Assembly (NCBI GenBank): GCA_903934295.1
Contig: CAIZNI010000052.1
Coordinates: forward strand, 1 to 61,297
Length of the DNA: 61,297 nucleotides
Source: an uncultured beta proteobacterium
Lineage (GTDB): Bacteria; Pseudomonadota; Gammaproteobacteria; Burkholderiales; Burkholderiaceae_E
Direction of reading: 5' to 3'
The notes beneath the pieces were generated by a model that was not told where the DNA came from, did not search any database, and saw only the letters and a program-made list of their open reading frames with translations. A program made the position numbers and the translations under genes. Of this stretch, positions 17,150 through 26,065 are shown piece by piece (the stretch's first letter is position 1; every line of letters starts with the position of its first letter).

Positions 17150-17896
17150 ATGGCACGAGTCCTGCTGATCAACCCGAACACCACCGCCACCGTCACCGCG
17201 CGGCTGGCGCCGGTGCTGGCCGGCGAACTGGGTGGCGAACACGAACTCGCCTGCGCGACCGCCCGTTTCGGGGCCGACTACATCTCGTCGGAGGCCGCCT
17301 ACTGCATCGCCGGCCACGCGACGCTGGACGCCCTCGCCAGCGCCGGTGCCGGCGCCCGGGGCGTGCTGATCGGGTGCTTCGGCGATCCGGGCGTGTTCGC
17401 GCTGCGCGAGGTTTTCGACGGGCCGGTCATCGGACTGGCCGAGGCGGCGATGCGCGAAGCCGCGGCGCTGGGTCCGTTTGCGATCGTCACCGGCGGCGCG
17501 CGCTGGCAGCCGATGCTCGAGCGTCTGGCCCAGTCACTGGGGCTGGACTCGGCGCTGCAGCGCATCGAGCTCGTCGACCGGACCGGCGCCCAGCTGGCGG
17601 CCGATCCGGCAGCGGCCCTGCAGGTGCTGGGCGCGGCCTGCTCGGCCGCGGCACGGGGCACGGGGGTGCGATCGGTGATCCTGGGCGGCGCCGCGCTGGT
17701 CGGCATGGCCGAGGCGCTGCAGTCCCGGGTGGAACTGCCGCTGATCGACAACGTGCGCGCCGGCGGACGGATGATGCGCCGGGCGCTGGCCGACCGCGTG
17801 GCGCCGGGGCCGGGTGCCGACGGCGCCGGCTACAGCGGCGTGTCGGCCGAGCTGGCCCGACTGCTGTCGGGCCAGGGATCGATCACTTCAGGATGA
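17150..17896 (+). CDS. Asp/Glu/hydantoin racemase family protein, one catalytic Cys missing
   Basis: A 248-residue cytoplasmic protein with the N-terminal RVLLINPNTT signature of the hydantoin racemase family. The first catalytic cysteine is present in LIGCFGDPG (Cys76). At the second position, normally LGCAGM, this protein has ILGGAALVG with Gly180. Racemisation needs two opposed cysteines, so this may instead be a one-cysteine family member such as a decarboxylase or isomerase. A Cys at 164 lies nearby but not in the motif. Its 3' end overlaps the converging PstS-like gene by 14 bases. Confidence 0.8.
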   Translation: MARVLLINPNTTATVTARLAPVLAGELGGEHELACATARFGADYISSEAAYCIAGHATLDALASAGAGARGVLIGCFGDPGVFALREVFDGPVIGLAEAAMREAAALGPFAIVTGGARWQPMLERLAQSLGLDSALQRIELVDRTGAQLAADPAAALQVLGAACSAAARGTGVRSVILGGAALVGMAEALQSRVELPLIDNVRAGGRMMRRALADRVAPGPGADGAGYSGVSAELARLLSGQGSITSG

Positions 17897-18308
17897 CCTT
17901 CACCGTGTCGTCGACGCTGCCGGCCTTGATGTAGCCGATCGCGTTGCGGTTGGCGGCGACCGCCCTCTTCACCTCGGCATCACCGTCGATCACTTTCGGC
18001 GGCAGACCCTTGCCGGTGAAGATCAGCTGCGCCCAGGCGGCCTTCAGGTTGCTCACGCTGCGCCCGAGCACCTGGCTGCTGAAGTCGGCCCGCACCGGGC
18101 TGTCCTCGGCCTGATCGATCAGGGCGGCCGCCGGACCATCGGGCCAGCTTCGCGCTTCGCCGGTGTACAGGCGCGCAATGAAGGCCTTGTCGGGCGTGTT
18201 CGGATTGGCCTTGTTCACCACCACCACCACATCGGCGGCCTGAACCGGCGCGCCGGCCGCTCCGGCCAGCACGGCCAGCAGCAACAGCTTCAAAGAGTTT
18301 CGCTTCAT
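17883..18308 (-). CDS. Short PstS-like periplasmic binding protein
   Basis: A 141-residue exported protein with a clear signal peptide (KLLLLAVLAGAAGAPVQA, cleavage near residue 24). The mature part resembles the phosphate-ABC-transporter substrate-binding fold (VVNKANP, FIARLYTGEARSWPDG, VLGRSVSNLKAAWAQLIFTGKG, AIGYIKAGSVDD) but is about half the usual length. It is 16 bases downstream of a porin-like gene, and no permease or ATPase is adjacent. A sensory or scavenging role with the porin and chemoreceptor is inferred. Confidence 0.8.
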   Translation of the reverse strand: MKRNSLKLLLLAVLAGAAGAPVQAADVVVVVNKANPNTPDKAFIARLYTGEARSWPDGPAAALIDQAEDSPVRADFSSQVLGRSVSNLKAAWAQLIFTGKGLPPKVIDGDAEVKRAVAANRNAIGYIKAGSVDDTVKVILK

Positions 18309-18324
18309 GTCGGGACCCCGGCTG

Positions 18325-19386
18325 TCAGAAGATGAAGTTCACGCTGGCACCCAGCATCTGCCACTTTTCCTTGCCCTGGCCGGCCGCGGTCTCGTCGGTC
18401 AGCACGGCCATCCCGTAGCCCTTGTTGAAGTGGTGCTCCACTCGCAGCGACACCCCGCTGTTCAGCTTGTAGGTGACGCCCAGGCCGAGCGACTTCTGGT
18501 AAGTGGCGGGATCGGAAGCGCTGTAGCCGGGCGCCTGCAGCGAATCGTTGCGCACGAACGCCGACCAGGTGTCGCTGAAGTCATAGCCCGCCTGCACGTA
18601 GGACACCCGTGTCGTCTGGTCGGTGCCCAGGCCGCTGCGCCGGATCTGGCCGATCTCGCTCTTGAGCTCCCAGTGGTCACGGCGGTATTCGAGCGACAGC
18701 AGCGTCGATTTCTTGGCGACGTCGCCGGTGGCACCGTTTTCCTGCTGACGCTTGCTGGCGCCCGAGAGCATCACCCGCAGGCCCTCGATGGGGGTGCGGT
18801 ACTGGAGACGACCGCCGACCAGGCTCTTCTGCTTGCCCGACGCGGCGCTGGCGTGCTCGACGATCTGCCCGCCGTAGCCGTCGACGGTCAGGCGTCCGGC
18901 GCCCAACGACTTGCCATAGGACACACCGGCACCACCGTAGGCCTCGTCGACCAGGTCGGTCGCGGGCTGGTAGAGCATCGGCAGAACGCCCGAGCGCTGC
19001 AGAAAGCGCGCATCGATGATCTCGTTGTAGAAGCCGATCGGCAGGAGCACCTTGCCCAGACGCACATTGAGGTCGTCGTTGACCGCGTGATCGATGTAGA
19101 AATAATGCGCGGACATCGACTCGCCGTTGACCGAGGCGAGCTGCGCCCAGAGCTTGGTCCGTTCGGCGATGCCCGCGCTCAGCACCAGCGCCAGGATGTT
19201 GTCGCGAAACGAGCCGTCGCGATCGGCCGCCAGGAACTTGTTGGCGGTGGTCTTCAGGTACATCTGGTGACCGTAGCCGTGGATCTCGAGGCCACCGACC
19301 TCCAGTGCCTGCGCGGTACCGACGGTCAGCGTCGCGCCGATCGCGGCCAGCAGGGCGACCAGGCGTCGCGGGGTGTGTTTTTTCAT
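18325..19386 (-). CDS. Outer-membrane beta-barrel porin-like protein
   Basis: A 353-residue protein with a signal peptide (cleavage after AQA, near residue 27), alternating amphipathic strands and a C-terminal aromatic residue (VNFIF), the usual barrel insertion signal. The early segment GLEIHGYGHQMYLKTTANKF and a later RLGKVLLPIGFYNE resemble trimeric porin or OprO/P-type proteins. The transported solute is not known. It is between a chemoreceptor and a PstS-like gene, with gaps of 28 and 16 bases, so all three are probably one operon. Confidence 0.82.
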   Translation of the reverse strand: MKKHTPRRLVALLAAIGATLTVGTAQALEVGGLEIHGYGHQMYLKTTANKFLAADRDGSFRDNILALVLSAGIAERTKLWAQLASVNGESMSAHYFYIDHAVNDDLNVRLGKVLLPIGFYNEIIDARFLQRSGVLPMLYQPATDLVDEAYGGAGVSYGKSLGAGRLTVDGYGGQIVEHASAASGKQKSLVGGRLQYRTPIEGLRVMLSGASKRQQENGATGDVAKKSTLLSLEYRRDHWELKSEIGQIRRSGLGTDQTTRVSYVQAGYDFSDTWSAFVRNDSLQAPGYSASDPATYQKSLGLGVTYKLNSGVSLRVEHHFNKGYGMAVLTDETAAGQGKEKWQMLGASVNFIF

Positions 19387-19414
19387 GGCAGCTCCTTGGA
19401 ACTTCGTCGGTAAA

Positions 19415-20950
19415 TCAGTGGAGGGTCGGCGCGTGATCGCCGACCTTGAAGGAAGCGATCAGGTCGAGCAGGCCCATCGCCTGGGCCTCGAGCGCGCGGG
19501 TGGCGGCCGAGGCCTGCTCGGCCAGGGCGGCGTTCTGCTGGGTGGCCGAATCGAGGTGGCCGACCGCGGAATTGACCTGATCGATCCCGCTGTCCTGCTC
19601 GCGTGAGGCGGCCGAGATCCGGGCGATGAATTCGGTCACCTGGCGCGTGCCCTCGACGATCTCGGCCATCAGCGCGCCGGCATCGCGCACCTGGCTGGAA
19701 CCGCGATCGACCCGGTCGACCGAGTTGCGGATCAGCCCGGAGATCTCCTTGGTGGCCTCGGCGCTGCGCAGCGCGAGATTGCGCACCTCGGTGGCGACCA
19801 CCGCAAAGCCGCGGCCCTGCTCGCCGGCGCGAGCCGCCTCGACCGCCGCGTTCAGGGCCAGGATGTTGGTCTGGAAGGCGATGCCGTCGATCAGGCTGAT
19901 GATCTGCACGATGCTGCGGGCGCTGTCGTTGATCTCCTCCATCGTCTTGACGATGTCGCCGACCGCGGTGCCACCGCGGCGCGCCGCGCCCGAGGCTTCC
20001 TCGGCCAGCGCGGTGGCCTGGCGGGCGCTCTCGGCGTTTTGGCGGGTGCTCTCGGAGAGCTGCTTGATGCTGCCGGCCGTCTGCGCCAGGCTGCTGGCCT
20101 GCGCTTCGGTGCGGTTGGACAGGTCGTTGTTGCCTTCGGCCAGCTCGCGGGCGGCGCCGTTCACCCCACTGGCGGTGCTGCGGATGTCGGCAATGGTCTT
20201 CGAGAGCCGCTGCTGGAGCTGATCGGCCGCATAGAGCAGACTGGTGCGATCGCCGCGGGCCAGCGCGATGCGGGTGCTCAGGTCGCCGGTGGCCGCCCGA
20301 TGCATCACCTCGGTGGCATAGGCGGGGTCACCCCCGAGCTGTCGGTCGACACCCCGGATGATCAGCAGCGACACCGCCGCCAGCGCCAGCACCGTCAGCA
20401 CGGCACCGATCAGACCCGTCAGACGCCCCTGGTTGAGCGTCGACAGGGCCAGTTGCAGGCCGGCTTCGTTGCCGCTGGCCGCCGCTGTGTTGGCCGCCTC
20501 CAGCGTGGCCGACAGCGCCTTGAGCGCCTCCTGCATCCGCGGAATCACCACACCGAGGTCGCCCGGTCGGACCTGCAGCATGATCGCCGCCGCCTCGGTC
20601 GCGCTGCCGTAATAGGCCTCGAACTCGGTGCCGATCCGCTGCGCGACCTCCTGCTTGCCGGGCAGCCCCTTCAGATCGACCACCAGCTTGCGCATCTGCG
20701 CGGCCTGCTCGCCGACCGATTCGAGTGCCTGCTTGTCAGCCGCCGCGATCGCGCTCTTCAGGGTGTCCTGGATCAGCTTGAACTCGGCGATGGCCTGCTG
20801 CAGCTTCACGAAGACCTGGTAGTCGACCCGACCGACCTGGTCGATCGCGGCCTGGGTCCTGGCGGTGTTCAGGTAGCTCACGATCTGGCCGGCACCGAAG
20901 AGGATGAAGGCCAGGATCGGCAGCGACCATATTTTTTGTTTGAAGGTCAT
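19415..20950 (-). CDS. Methyl-accepting chemotaxis protein
   Basis: A 511-residue inner-membrane chemoreceptor. It starts with a membrane helix (residues 3-30), has a mostly helical periplasmic domain of about 150 residues of four-helix-bundle type, and a second membrane helix near 185-210 (LIGAVLTVLALAAVSLLII). The highly conserved signalling tip reads IDGIAFQTNILALNAAVEAA, followed by GRGFAVVATEVRNLA. No NWETF-type CheR-binding pentapeptide is at the C-terminus. ATG at 20950 is chosen because the membrane helix follows directly. It leads the porin/PstS-like run, suggesting it senses their ligand. Confidence 0.9.
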   Translation of the reverse strand: MTFKQKIWSLPILAFILFGAGQIVSYLNTARTQAAIDQVGRVDYQVFVKLQQAIAEFKLIQDTLKSAIAAADKQALESVGEQAAQMRKLVVDLKGLPGKQEVAQRIGTEFEAYYGSATEAAAIMLQVRPGDLGVVIPRMQEALKALSATLEAANTAAASGNEAGLQLALSTLNQGRLTGLIGAVLTVLALAAVSLLIIRGVDRQLGGDPAYATEVMHRAATGDLSTRIALARGDRTSLLYAADQLQQRLSKTIADIRSTASGVNGAARELAEGNNDLSNRTEAQASSLAQTAGSIKQLSESTRQNAESARQATALAEEASGAARRGGTAVGDIVKTMEEINDSARSIVQIISLIDGIAFQTNILALNAAVEAARAGEQGRGFAVVATEVRNLALRSAEATKEISGLIRNSVDRVDRGSSQVRDAGALMAEIVEGTRQVTEFIARISAASREQDSGIDQVNSAVGHLDSATQQNAALAEQASAATRALEAQAMGLLDLIASFKVGDHAPTLH

Positions 20951-21197
20951 AGCCCCGTCCGGTTGGCGGTCCGCACCGGCCAGAGTGCGAAAGGCACCGG
21001 CAGCGCTGGGATCGGGGTCGATGATTGGCGCCACCGCAGGGCGGCAAAGCCAAGGATTGGCGGGGTAAACCCGATTTTTTTCAGTCGGACGCGACCGGTC
21101 GCCGCTCGACGACCGCCGGTCGGTCAGCCGTCAGCGGTGACTAGAAATCCCTACGCGAGGCGCGCGGCGGGATTCGGCGCGCGGCGCAGCCCGTATT

Positions 21198-21246
21198 GGC
21201 TCGGATCAGCCCGGACCGGATCGGCTCAGATCGGCCCGGACCGGTT
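21198..21246. repeat. Degenerate 25-base tandem repeat
   Basis: GGCTCGGATCAGCCCGGACC (from 21198) is repeated with three changes as GGCTCAGATCGGCCCGGACC (from 21223), ending at the stop of the aminopeptidase gene. The rest of the 20951-21245 interval, which precedes the chemoreceptor start, shows no gene. Confidence 0.5.
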
Positions 21247-23069
21247 CAGAGCGGCACGGTGCGCGCCAGCAGCCAGGCCAGCGCGTCCCCCGTCAGCCGC
21301 GGCGCCAGCCGGCTGGCGACGGTGGCGTGATAGCGGTCGAGCCACTCGACCTCGTCGGTGCGCAGCAGGCTGCGCTCCAGGCAGCGCGTCTCGATCGGGC
21401 ACAGCGTGAGGGTCTCGAAGGCGAGCATCTCGCCGAACGGGTTGCCCTGCGGCCCGTCCTCGGGGGTGCGCGCCGCGATGTTGAGCACCAGGTTCTCGAT
21501 CCGGATGCCCCATTGGCCATCGCGATAGAGTCCCGGCTCGATCGAGGTGATCATGCCCGGCTGCATCGCCATCGCCGGCTCGGGGATCGCCTTGCTGATG
21601 CTCTGCGGTCCCTCATGGACATTCAGGAAATAGCCCACGCCGTGACCGGTGCCGTGGCCGAAATCCAGGCCCTGTTCCCACAGGGGCGCACGCGCGATCG
21701 CATCGAGCATCGGGCTCAGCGTGGCGCGCGGGAACACGGTGCGCGACAGCGCCATCATGGCCTTGAGCACCAGCGTGTAATCGCGCCGCATGGCTGCGCT
21801 CACCGTGCCCACCGGCCAGACCCGGGTGATGTCGGTGGTGCCGCCCAGGTACTGGCCGCCCGAGTCGATCAACAGCAGGCCGTCGCCCTCGATCAGCGCC
21901 TCGCTGCCGGGCATCGCGCGGTAGTGGGGCATCGCCCCGTTGGCGTTGAAGCCGGCGATCACCGGAAAGCTCAGGCCCACGAAGCCCGGCCGGCGCGCGC
22001 GTGCCGCCGAGAGCCGCTCGTCGATGGTGATCTCGGTGATGCGCTCGCCGGCGGCCAGCGCGCGCTCGAACCAGGCATAGAACTCGCACATCGCCACCCC
22101 GTCCTCGATCATCGCCTCGCGCACGAAGGCGGCTTCCTCGGGGGTCTTGCGGCTCTTGGCCAGCGTGCTCGGATTGATCGCCTCGATCACGGCGACCCCG
22201 GCGGGCACCTGCTCGCGCAGCCCGAGGGTGATGCGCCGCGGATCGACCAGCAGCACCGCCGCGGCGGGCAGCGCCGCCAGCGCGGCCGCCGCCTGCGCGT
22301 AATCGGCCAGCCGCAGACCGTCGGCAGTCAGCCGGGCCGCCAGCACGGCGTCGATCTTGCCGGCGCCGACGAACAGGGTGGCCTCGGCGGGCCCGATCAG
22401 CAGGTGGGCGAGAAAGACCGGGTTGTACTCGACATCGGCGCCCCGCAGGTTGGTAATCCAGGCGATGTCGTCGACGGTGCTGACCAGGTGATGGGAGGCG
22501 CCATGGACCGCCATCGCCTGGCGGACCGCGGCGAGCTTGTCGGTGCGGGCGAGCGGCGCCTGGGGGGCGAGGTGCTCGTAGACCGGCGCCAGCGGCAGCG
22601 CCGGGCGCTGCGGCCAGGCTTCGTCGAACACATCGAGATCGGTGCGCAAGACCTTGCCGGCGCGCCCGAGCGCGGCCCGCAGCTGCTGCGCGGCACCGAG
22701 CCCCAGCACCTGGCCGTCGACCGCCACCTGGCCGGCGGCCGGGGTGTGGGCGACCAGCCAGTCGATGTGATGCGCCGCCGCGCCGCTGTTGATGCGCACC
22801 AGCTCGATGCCGCTGCCCTCGAGCTCGGCCTGGGCCTGGACCCAGTAGCGGCTGTCGGCGAACAGCGCGGCGTGGTCGAGCGTGACGGCCAGCGTGCCCA
22901 TCGAGCCGGTGAACCCGCTCAGCCACTGGCGCGCCTGCCAGCGCCCGGGCAGGTATTCCGACAGGTGCGGATCGCTCGAGGGCACCAGCAGCCCATGCAG
23001 GCCGTGGCTGCGCAGCACCTCGCGAACGCGTTCCAGGCGGACTCGGATGGGGTTGGTGCGGGTGTCCAT
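21246..23069 (-). CDS. pepP: Xaa-Pro aminopeptidase (M24B, aminopeptidase P)
   Basis: Cytoplasmic metallopeptidase of 607 residues that removes an N-terminal residue preceding proline. It is the long form with two N-terminal creatinase-type domains before the pita-bread catalytic domain. The dinuclear metal ligands are visible in order: Asp in LLIDSGGQY, Asp in GGTTDITRVW, His in GTGHGVGYFLNVHEG, Glu in SIEPGLY and Glu in RIENLVLN. The ATG is 99 bases from the divergent rmuC start. Confidence 0.92.
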   Translation of the reverse strand: MDTRTNPIRVRLERVREVLRSHGLHGLLVPSSDPHLSEYLPGRWQARQWLSGFTGSMGTLAVTLDHAALFADSRYWVQAQAELEGSGIELVRINSGAAAHHIDWLVAHTPAAGQVAVDGQVLGLGAAQQLRAALGRAGKVLRTDLDVFDEAWPQRPALPLAPVYEHLAPQAPLARTDKLAAVRQAMAVHGASHHLVSTVDDIAWITNLRGADVEYNPVFLAHLLIGPAEATLFVGAGKIDAVLAARLTADGLRLADYAQAAAALAALPAAAVLLVDPRRITLGLREQVPAGVAVIEAINPSTLAKSRKTPEEAAFVREAMIEDGVAMCEFYAWFERALAAGERITEITIDERLSAARARRPGFVGLSFPVIAGFNANGAMPHYRAMPGSEALIEGDGLLLIDSGGQYLGGTTDITRVWPVGTVSAAMRRDYTLVLKAMMALSRTVFPRATLSPMLDAIARAPLWEQGLDFGHGTGHGVGYFLNVHEGPQSISKAIPEPAMAMQPGMITSIEPGLYRDGQWGIRIENLVLNIAARTPEDGPQGNPFGEMLAFETLTLCPIETRCLERSLLRTDEVEWLDRYHATVASRLAPRLTGDALAWLLARTVPL

Positions 23070-23168
23070 GGGTTAGGATTCCTGAGGTTGCCGGACGGCC
23101 AGGCGGACCGCGGCGATGACGATGATTCTAGCCCGCCCACTCATGCAAGCCCCCCGAGGAAGCCCCCG

Positions 23169-24590
23169 ATGCCACCACCCACCCTCCTGGCCGGCGCGAT
23201 CGCCTGCGTGCTGATCGGCGCGCTGGCCTGCTGGCTGGCGCTGCGCGGCCGCTATGCCGACCGCGACGCGCTCGACGCCAGCCGCGAAGAGGCCGCCCGC
23301 CTGCACGAGCGCGCGCTGCGCGTGCCGACGCTCGAGGCCCGGCTCGACGAACGCAGCGCCGAGGCGGCTGCGCTGCGGGTCGAGATCGAGGGCCTGCGCC
23401 AGCAGCTGCGCGCCGAGCAGGAAAAGGCGGCCGAGAAGCTCGATGTCCTCGCCGATGCCCGCGACGGGCTCACCGACCAGTTCCGGCTGCTCGCCGCCGA
23501 GATGCTCGAATCCAGCTCGAAACGCCTGCAGGAGCAAAGCCAGGCCGGGCTCACCAGCCTGCTCGACCCGCTGCGCCAGCGGATCGCCGACTTCCAGAAG
23601 AAGGTCGAGGATGTCTACATCGACGAGAGCAAGGAGCGCTCGGCGCTCAAGGCCCAGGTGGAAGGCCTGGTGCAGCTGAACCAGGTGCTCAGCCAGGACG
23701 CGCGCAACCTGACCTCGGCGCTGCGCGGCTCGGCCAAGAGCCAGGGCAACTGGGGCGAGCTGATCCTGGAGCGGGTGCTCGAGGCGTCGGGCCTGCGCCG
23801 CGGCGAGGAATACCTGGTGCAGGACTCGCAGACGAACGAGGCAGGCCAGCGCCAGCAGCCCGATGTGGTGATCAACCTGCCGCAGGGCCGCCGACTGGTG
23901 GTCGACGCCAAGGTGAGCCTGCTGGCCTATGAGCGCTTCGCCACCGCCGCTGCCGACGATGCGCCGGCGCGCGAGGCCGCGCTGCGCGATCACCTGGGCT
24001 CGGTGCGTGCGCACCTGCGGGGCCTGTCGGAGAAGCGCTACCAGAACCTGTACGGGCAGTCGCTGGACTTCGTGCTGATGTTCGTGCCGATCGAGCCCGC
24101 CTTCATGACCTCGGTCACCCACGACGCCGAGCTGTTCACCGATGCCTGGCAGCGCAACGTGCTGCTGGTGAGCCCGTCCACGCTGCTGTTCGTGGTGCGC
24201 ACCGTCGCCCATCTGTGGCGCCAGGAGGCCCAGACCCGCAACGCACAGGACATCGCGCGGCGCGGCGCCGAACTCTACGACCGGCTGACCGGTTTCGTGA
24301 ACGATCTGGAGCAGGTCGGCACCCGCCTGGACGCCGCCCGGGACTCCTTCGGGGACGCCCGACGCAAGCTGTCGACCGGCCGCGGCAACGTCATCCGCCA
24401 GGCCGAGATGCTGCGCGAGCTCGGGGTCAAGCCGACCCGGCAGTTGCCCCGCGGGCTGGTGGACGACGCCCGGGCCGACGACGCACCGGGCGACGGCGTG
24501 CGGGACGACAGCGCCCCGGGCGACGGCGTACCGGGTGAAGCCGCCCGAAAAGACGACGCACCCGCCGGCGACGAGCCGCCGCCGCCGTGA
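23169..24590 (+). CDS. rmuC: DNA recombination protein RmuC
   Basis: A 473-residue protein with one N-terminal membrane helix (residues 5-25), a long coiled coil (about 30-180) and the RmuC nuclease-like domain (about 185-410: NWGELILERVLEASGLRRGEEY, RLVVDAKVSLLAYERF, FVPIEPAFM). RmuC limits inversions at short inverted repeats and has been linked to degradation of stalled replication or crosslink intermediates. The last 50 residues are an acidic, repetitive DDAPGDG-type tail that is not part of the family. It ends 10 bases from the converging acyl-CoA dehydrogenase. Confidence 0.92.
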   Translation: MPPPTLLAGAIACVLIGALACWLALRGRYADRDALDASREEAARLHERALRVPTLEARLDERSAEAAALRVEIEGLRQQLRAEQEKAAEKLDVLADARDGLTDQFRLLAAEMLESSSKRLQEQSQAGLTSLLDPLRQRIADFQKKVEDVYIDESKERSALKAQVEGLVQLNQVLSQDARNLTSALRGSAKSQGNWGELILERVLEASGLRRGEEYLVQDSQTNEAGQRQQPDVVINLPQGRRLVVDAKVSLLAYERFATAAADDAPAREAALRDHLGSVRAHLRGLSEKRYQNLYGQSLDFVLMFVPIEPAFMTSVTHDAELFTDAWQRNVLLVSPSTLLFVVRTVAHLWRQEAQTRNAQDIARRGAELYDRLTGFVNDLEQVGTRLDAARDSFGDARRKLSTGRGNVIRQAEMLRELGVKPTRQLPRGLVDDARADDAPGDGVRDDSAPGDGVPGEAARKDDAPAGDEPPPP

Positions 24591-24600
24591 ACCGCGCGGT

Positions 24601-25893
24601 TCAGATCGCGTGGTCGATGTTCTCGAGCGCCGCCCGGAACTTCTCGATCGCCTGCTCGCGCCGCGTCGGCAGGTGATAGGCGGGGAACAGCGTCTCGCTG
24701 GGCTGGTAGTCGCGCAGCATCTGCTTGGCCAGCGTCGCCTTGTGGACCTCGACCGGACCGTCGGCCAGACCGACGTGGAACGACTGCATCACCAGGTGGG
24801 CAAACGGCATCTCTTCCGAAATGCCCAGCGAGCCGTGCAGCAGCAGCGCGCGCGAGGCGATGTCGTGCAGCACCTTGGGCATCGCCGACTTGACCGCCGC
24901 GATGTCCTTGCGCACCTTCTTGTAGTCCTTGTGCTTGTCGATCAGCCAGGCGGTGCGCAGCACCAGCAGACGGAACTGCTCGAGCTCGATCCAGGAATCG
25001 GCCAGCTTCTCCTGCACCATCTGCTTGTCGGCCAGCCGCTCGCCCTGGGTGCGCCGCGAGATCACCCGCTCGCACATCATGTCGAGCGCCCGGCGTGCCT
25101 CGCCGATGGTGCGCATCGCGTGGTGGATCCGCCCGCCGCCCAGACGCACCTGGGCCACCACGAAGGCATCGCCGCGTCCGCCCAGCATGTGGTCGGCCGG
25201 CACCCGCACGCCGTCGAAATTCAGATACCCGTGGGTGGCGACCTTCTCGGTCGGGAAGCCCGAGTCGCGGATGATCTCCAGGCCCGGCGTGCTGGTGGGC
25301 ACGATGAACATCGACATCGTCTTGTAGGGCGAGGCGTCGGGATCGGTCACCGCCATCACGATCAGGAACTCGGCGAAGCGGGCATGCGAGGCGAACCACT
25401 TCTGGCCGCTGATGACCCAGTCGTCACCGTCACGCACCGCGCGGGTGGTGAACACCTTCGGGTCGGCGCCGCCCTGCGGCTCGGTCATCGCGAAGCAGGA
25501 CACGATCTCGTTGTCGAGCAGGGGCTGCAGCCAGCGACGCTTCTGCTCGGGCGTGCCGTAGTGGGCGAGGATCTCGGCGTTGCCGCTGTCGGGCGCCTGA
25601 CAGCCGAAGACGGTGGGGCCGTACTGCGAGCGGCCCAGCAGCTCGTTGAGCAGCGCCAGCTTGACCTGGCCGTAGCCCTGCCCGCCCAGTTCAGGCCCGA
25701 GGTGGCAGGCCCACAGCTTGCGCGCCCGCACCTGCCCCTGCAGCGGGCGCACCAGCGCGTTGCGGCGCGGATCGCGCACATTGCACGGGTGACCCAGCAC
25801 CAGATCGAGCGGCTCGACCTCGTCGCGCACGAAGCGCTGCACCCAGTCGAGTTGTTCCTGATAAGCGTCGTCGGTCGAAAAGTCCCAGGTCAT
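24601..25893 (-). CDS. Acyl-CoA dehydrogenase
   Basis: A 430-residue FAD enzyme catalysing alpha,beta-dehydrogenation of an acyl-CoA. The FAD-binding segment CFAMTEPQGGADPKVF, the WVISGQKWFASHA strand and the C-terminal four-helix domain (GRIHHAMRTIGEARRALDMM, LLHGSLGISEEMPF) are clear. It resembles the ACAD10/11-type branch more than short-chain enzymes. Substrate unknown. Electron-transfer flavoprotein genes are not in the window. It appears monocistronic. Confidence 0.92.
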   Translation of the reverse strand: MTWDFSTDDAYQEQLDWVQRFVRDEVEPLDLVLGHPCNVRDPRRNALVRPLQGQVRARKLWACHLGPELGGQGYGQVKLALLNELLGRSQYGPTVFGCQAPDSGNAEILAHYGTPEQKRRWLQPLLDNEIVSCFAMTEPQGGADPKVFTTRAVRDGDDWVISGQKWFASHARFAEFLIVMAVTDPDASPYKTMSMFIVPTSTPGLEIIRDSGFPTEKVATHGYLNFDGVRVPADHMLGGRGDAFVVAQVRLGGGRIHHAMRTIGEARRALDMMCERVISRRTQGERLADKQMVQEKLADSWIELEQFRLLVLRTAWLIDKHKDYKKVRKDIAAVKSAMPKVLHDIASRALLLHGSLGISEEMPFAHLVMQSFHVGLADGPVEVHKATLAKQMLRDYQPSETLFPAYHLPTRREQAIEKFRAALENIDHAI

Positions 25894-26065
25894 GCGGGTC
25901 TCCTTGCGGGTTGATTGAATCGGCTGCCCGCCAGTGTGCCCTGCCTGCCCGCGCGCGCCGCCGACGCGATCTTCAATGCGGAACGACCGTGCGGAACGAC
26001 CGCGCGCAACGACAGCGCCCCGCGTCAGCGCGTCAGCGCATCAGCGCGAGCAGCTCCGGCCCGCG
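25894..26065. repeat. GC-rich repetitive intergenic stretch
   Basis: The interval between the acyl-CoA dehydrogenase start and the Mrr-like stop is rich in short GCGTCAGC/GCATCAGC units, most densely at 26025-26090 and running into the end of the Mrr-like gene. No gene or clear terminator is visible. The first 20 bases include the upstream region of the dehydrogenase gene. Confidence 0.4.

Noticed and set aside
21327-24590. A 1087-codon open frame covering rmuC
   Set aside because: The part before 23169 is antisense to the aminopeptidase gene and shows no domains; RmuC begins with its membrane helix at 23169.
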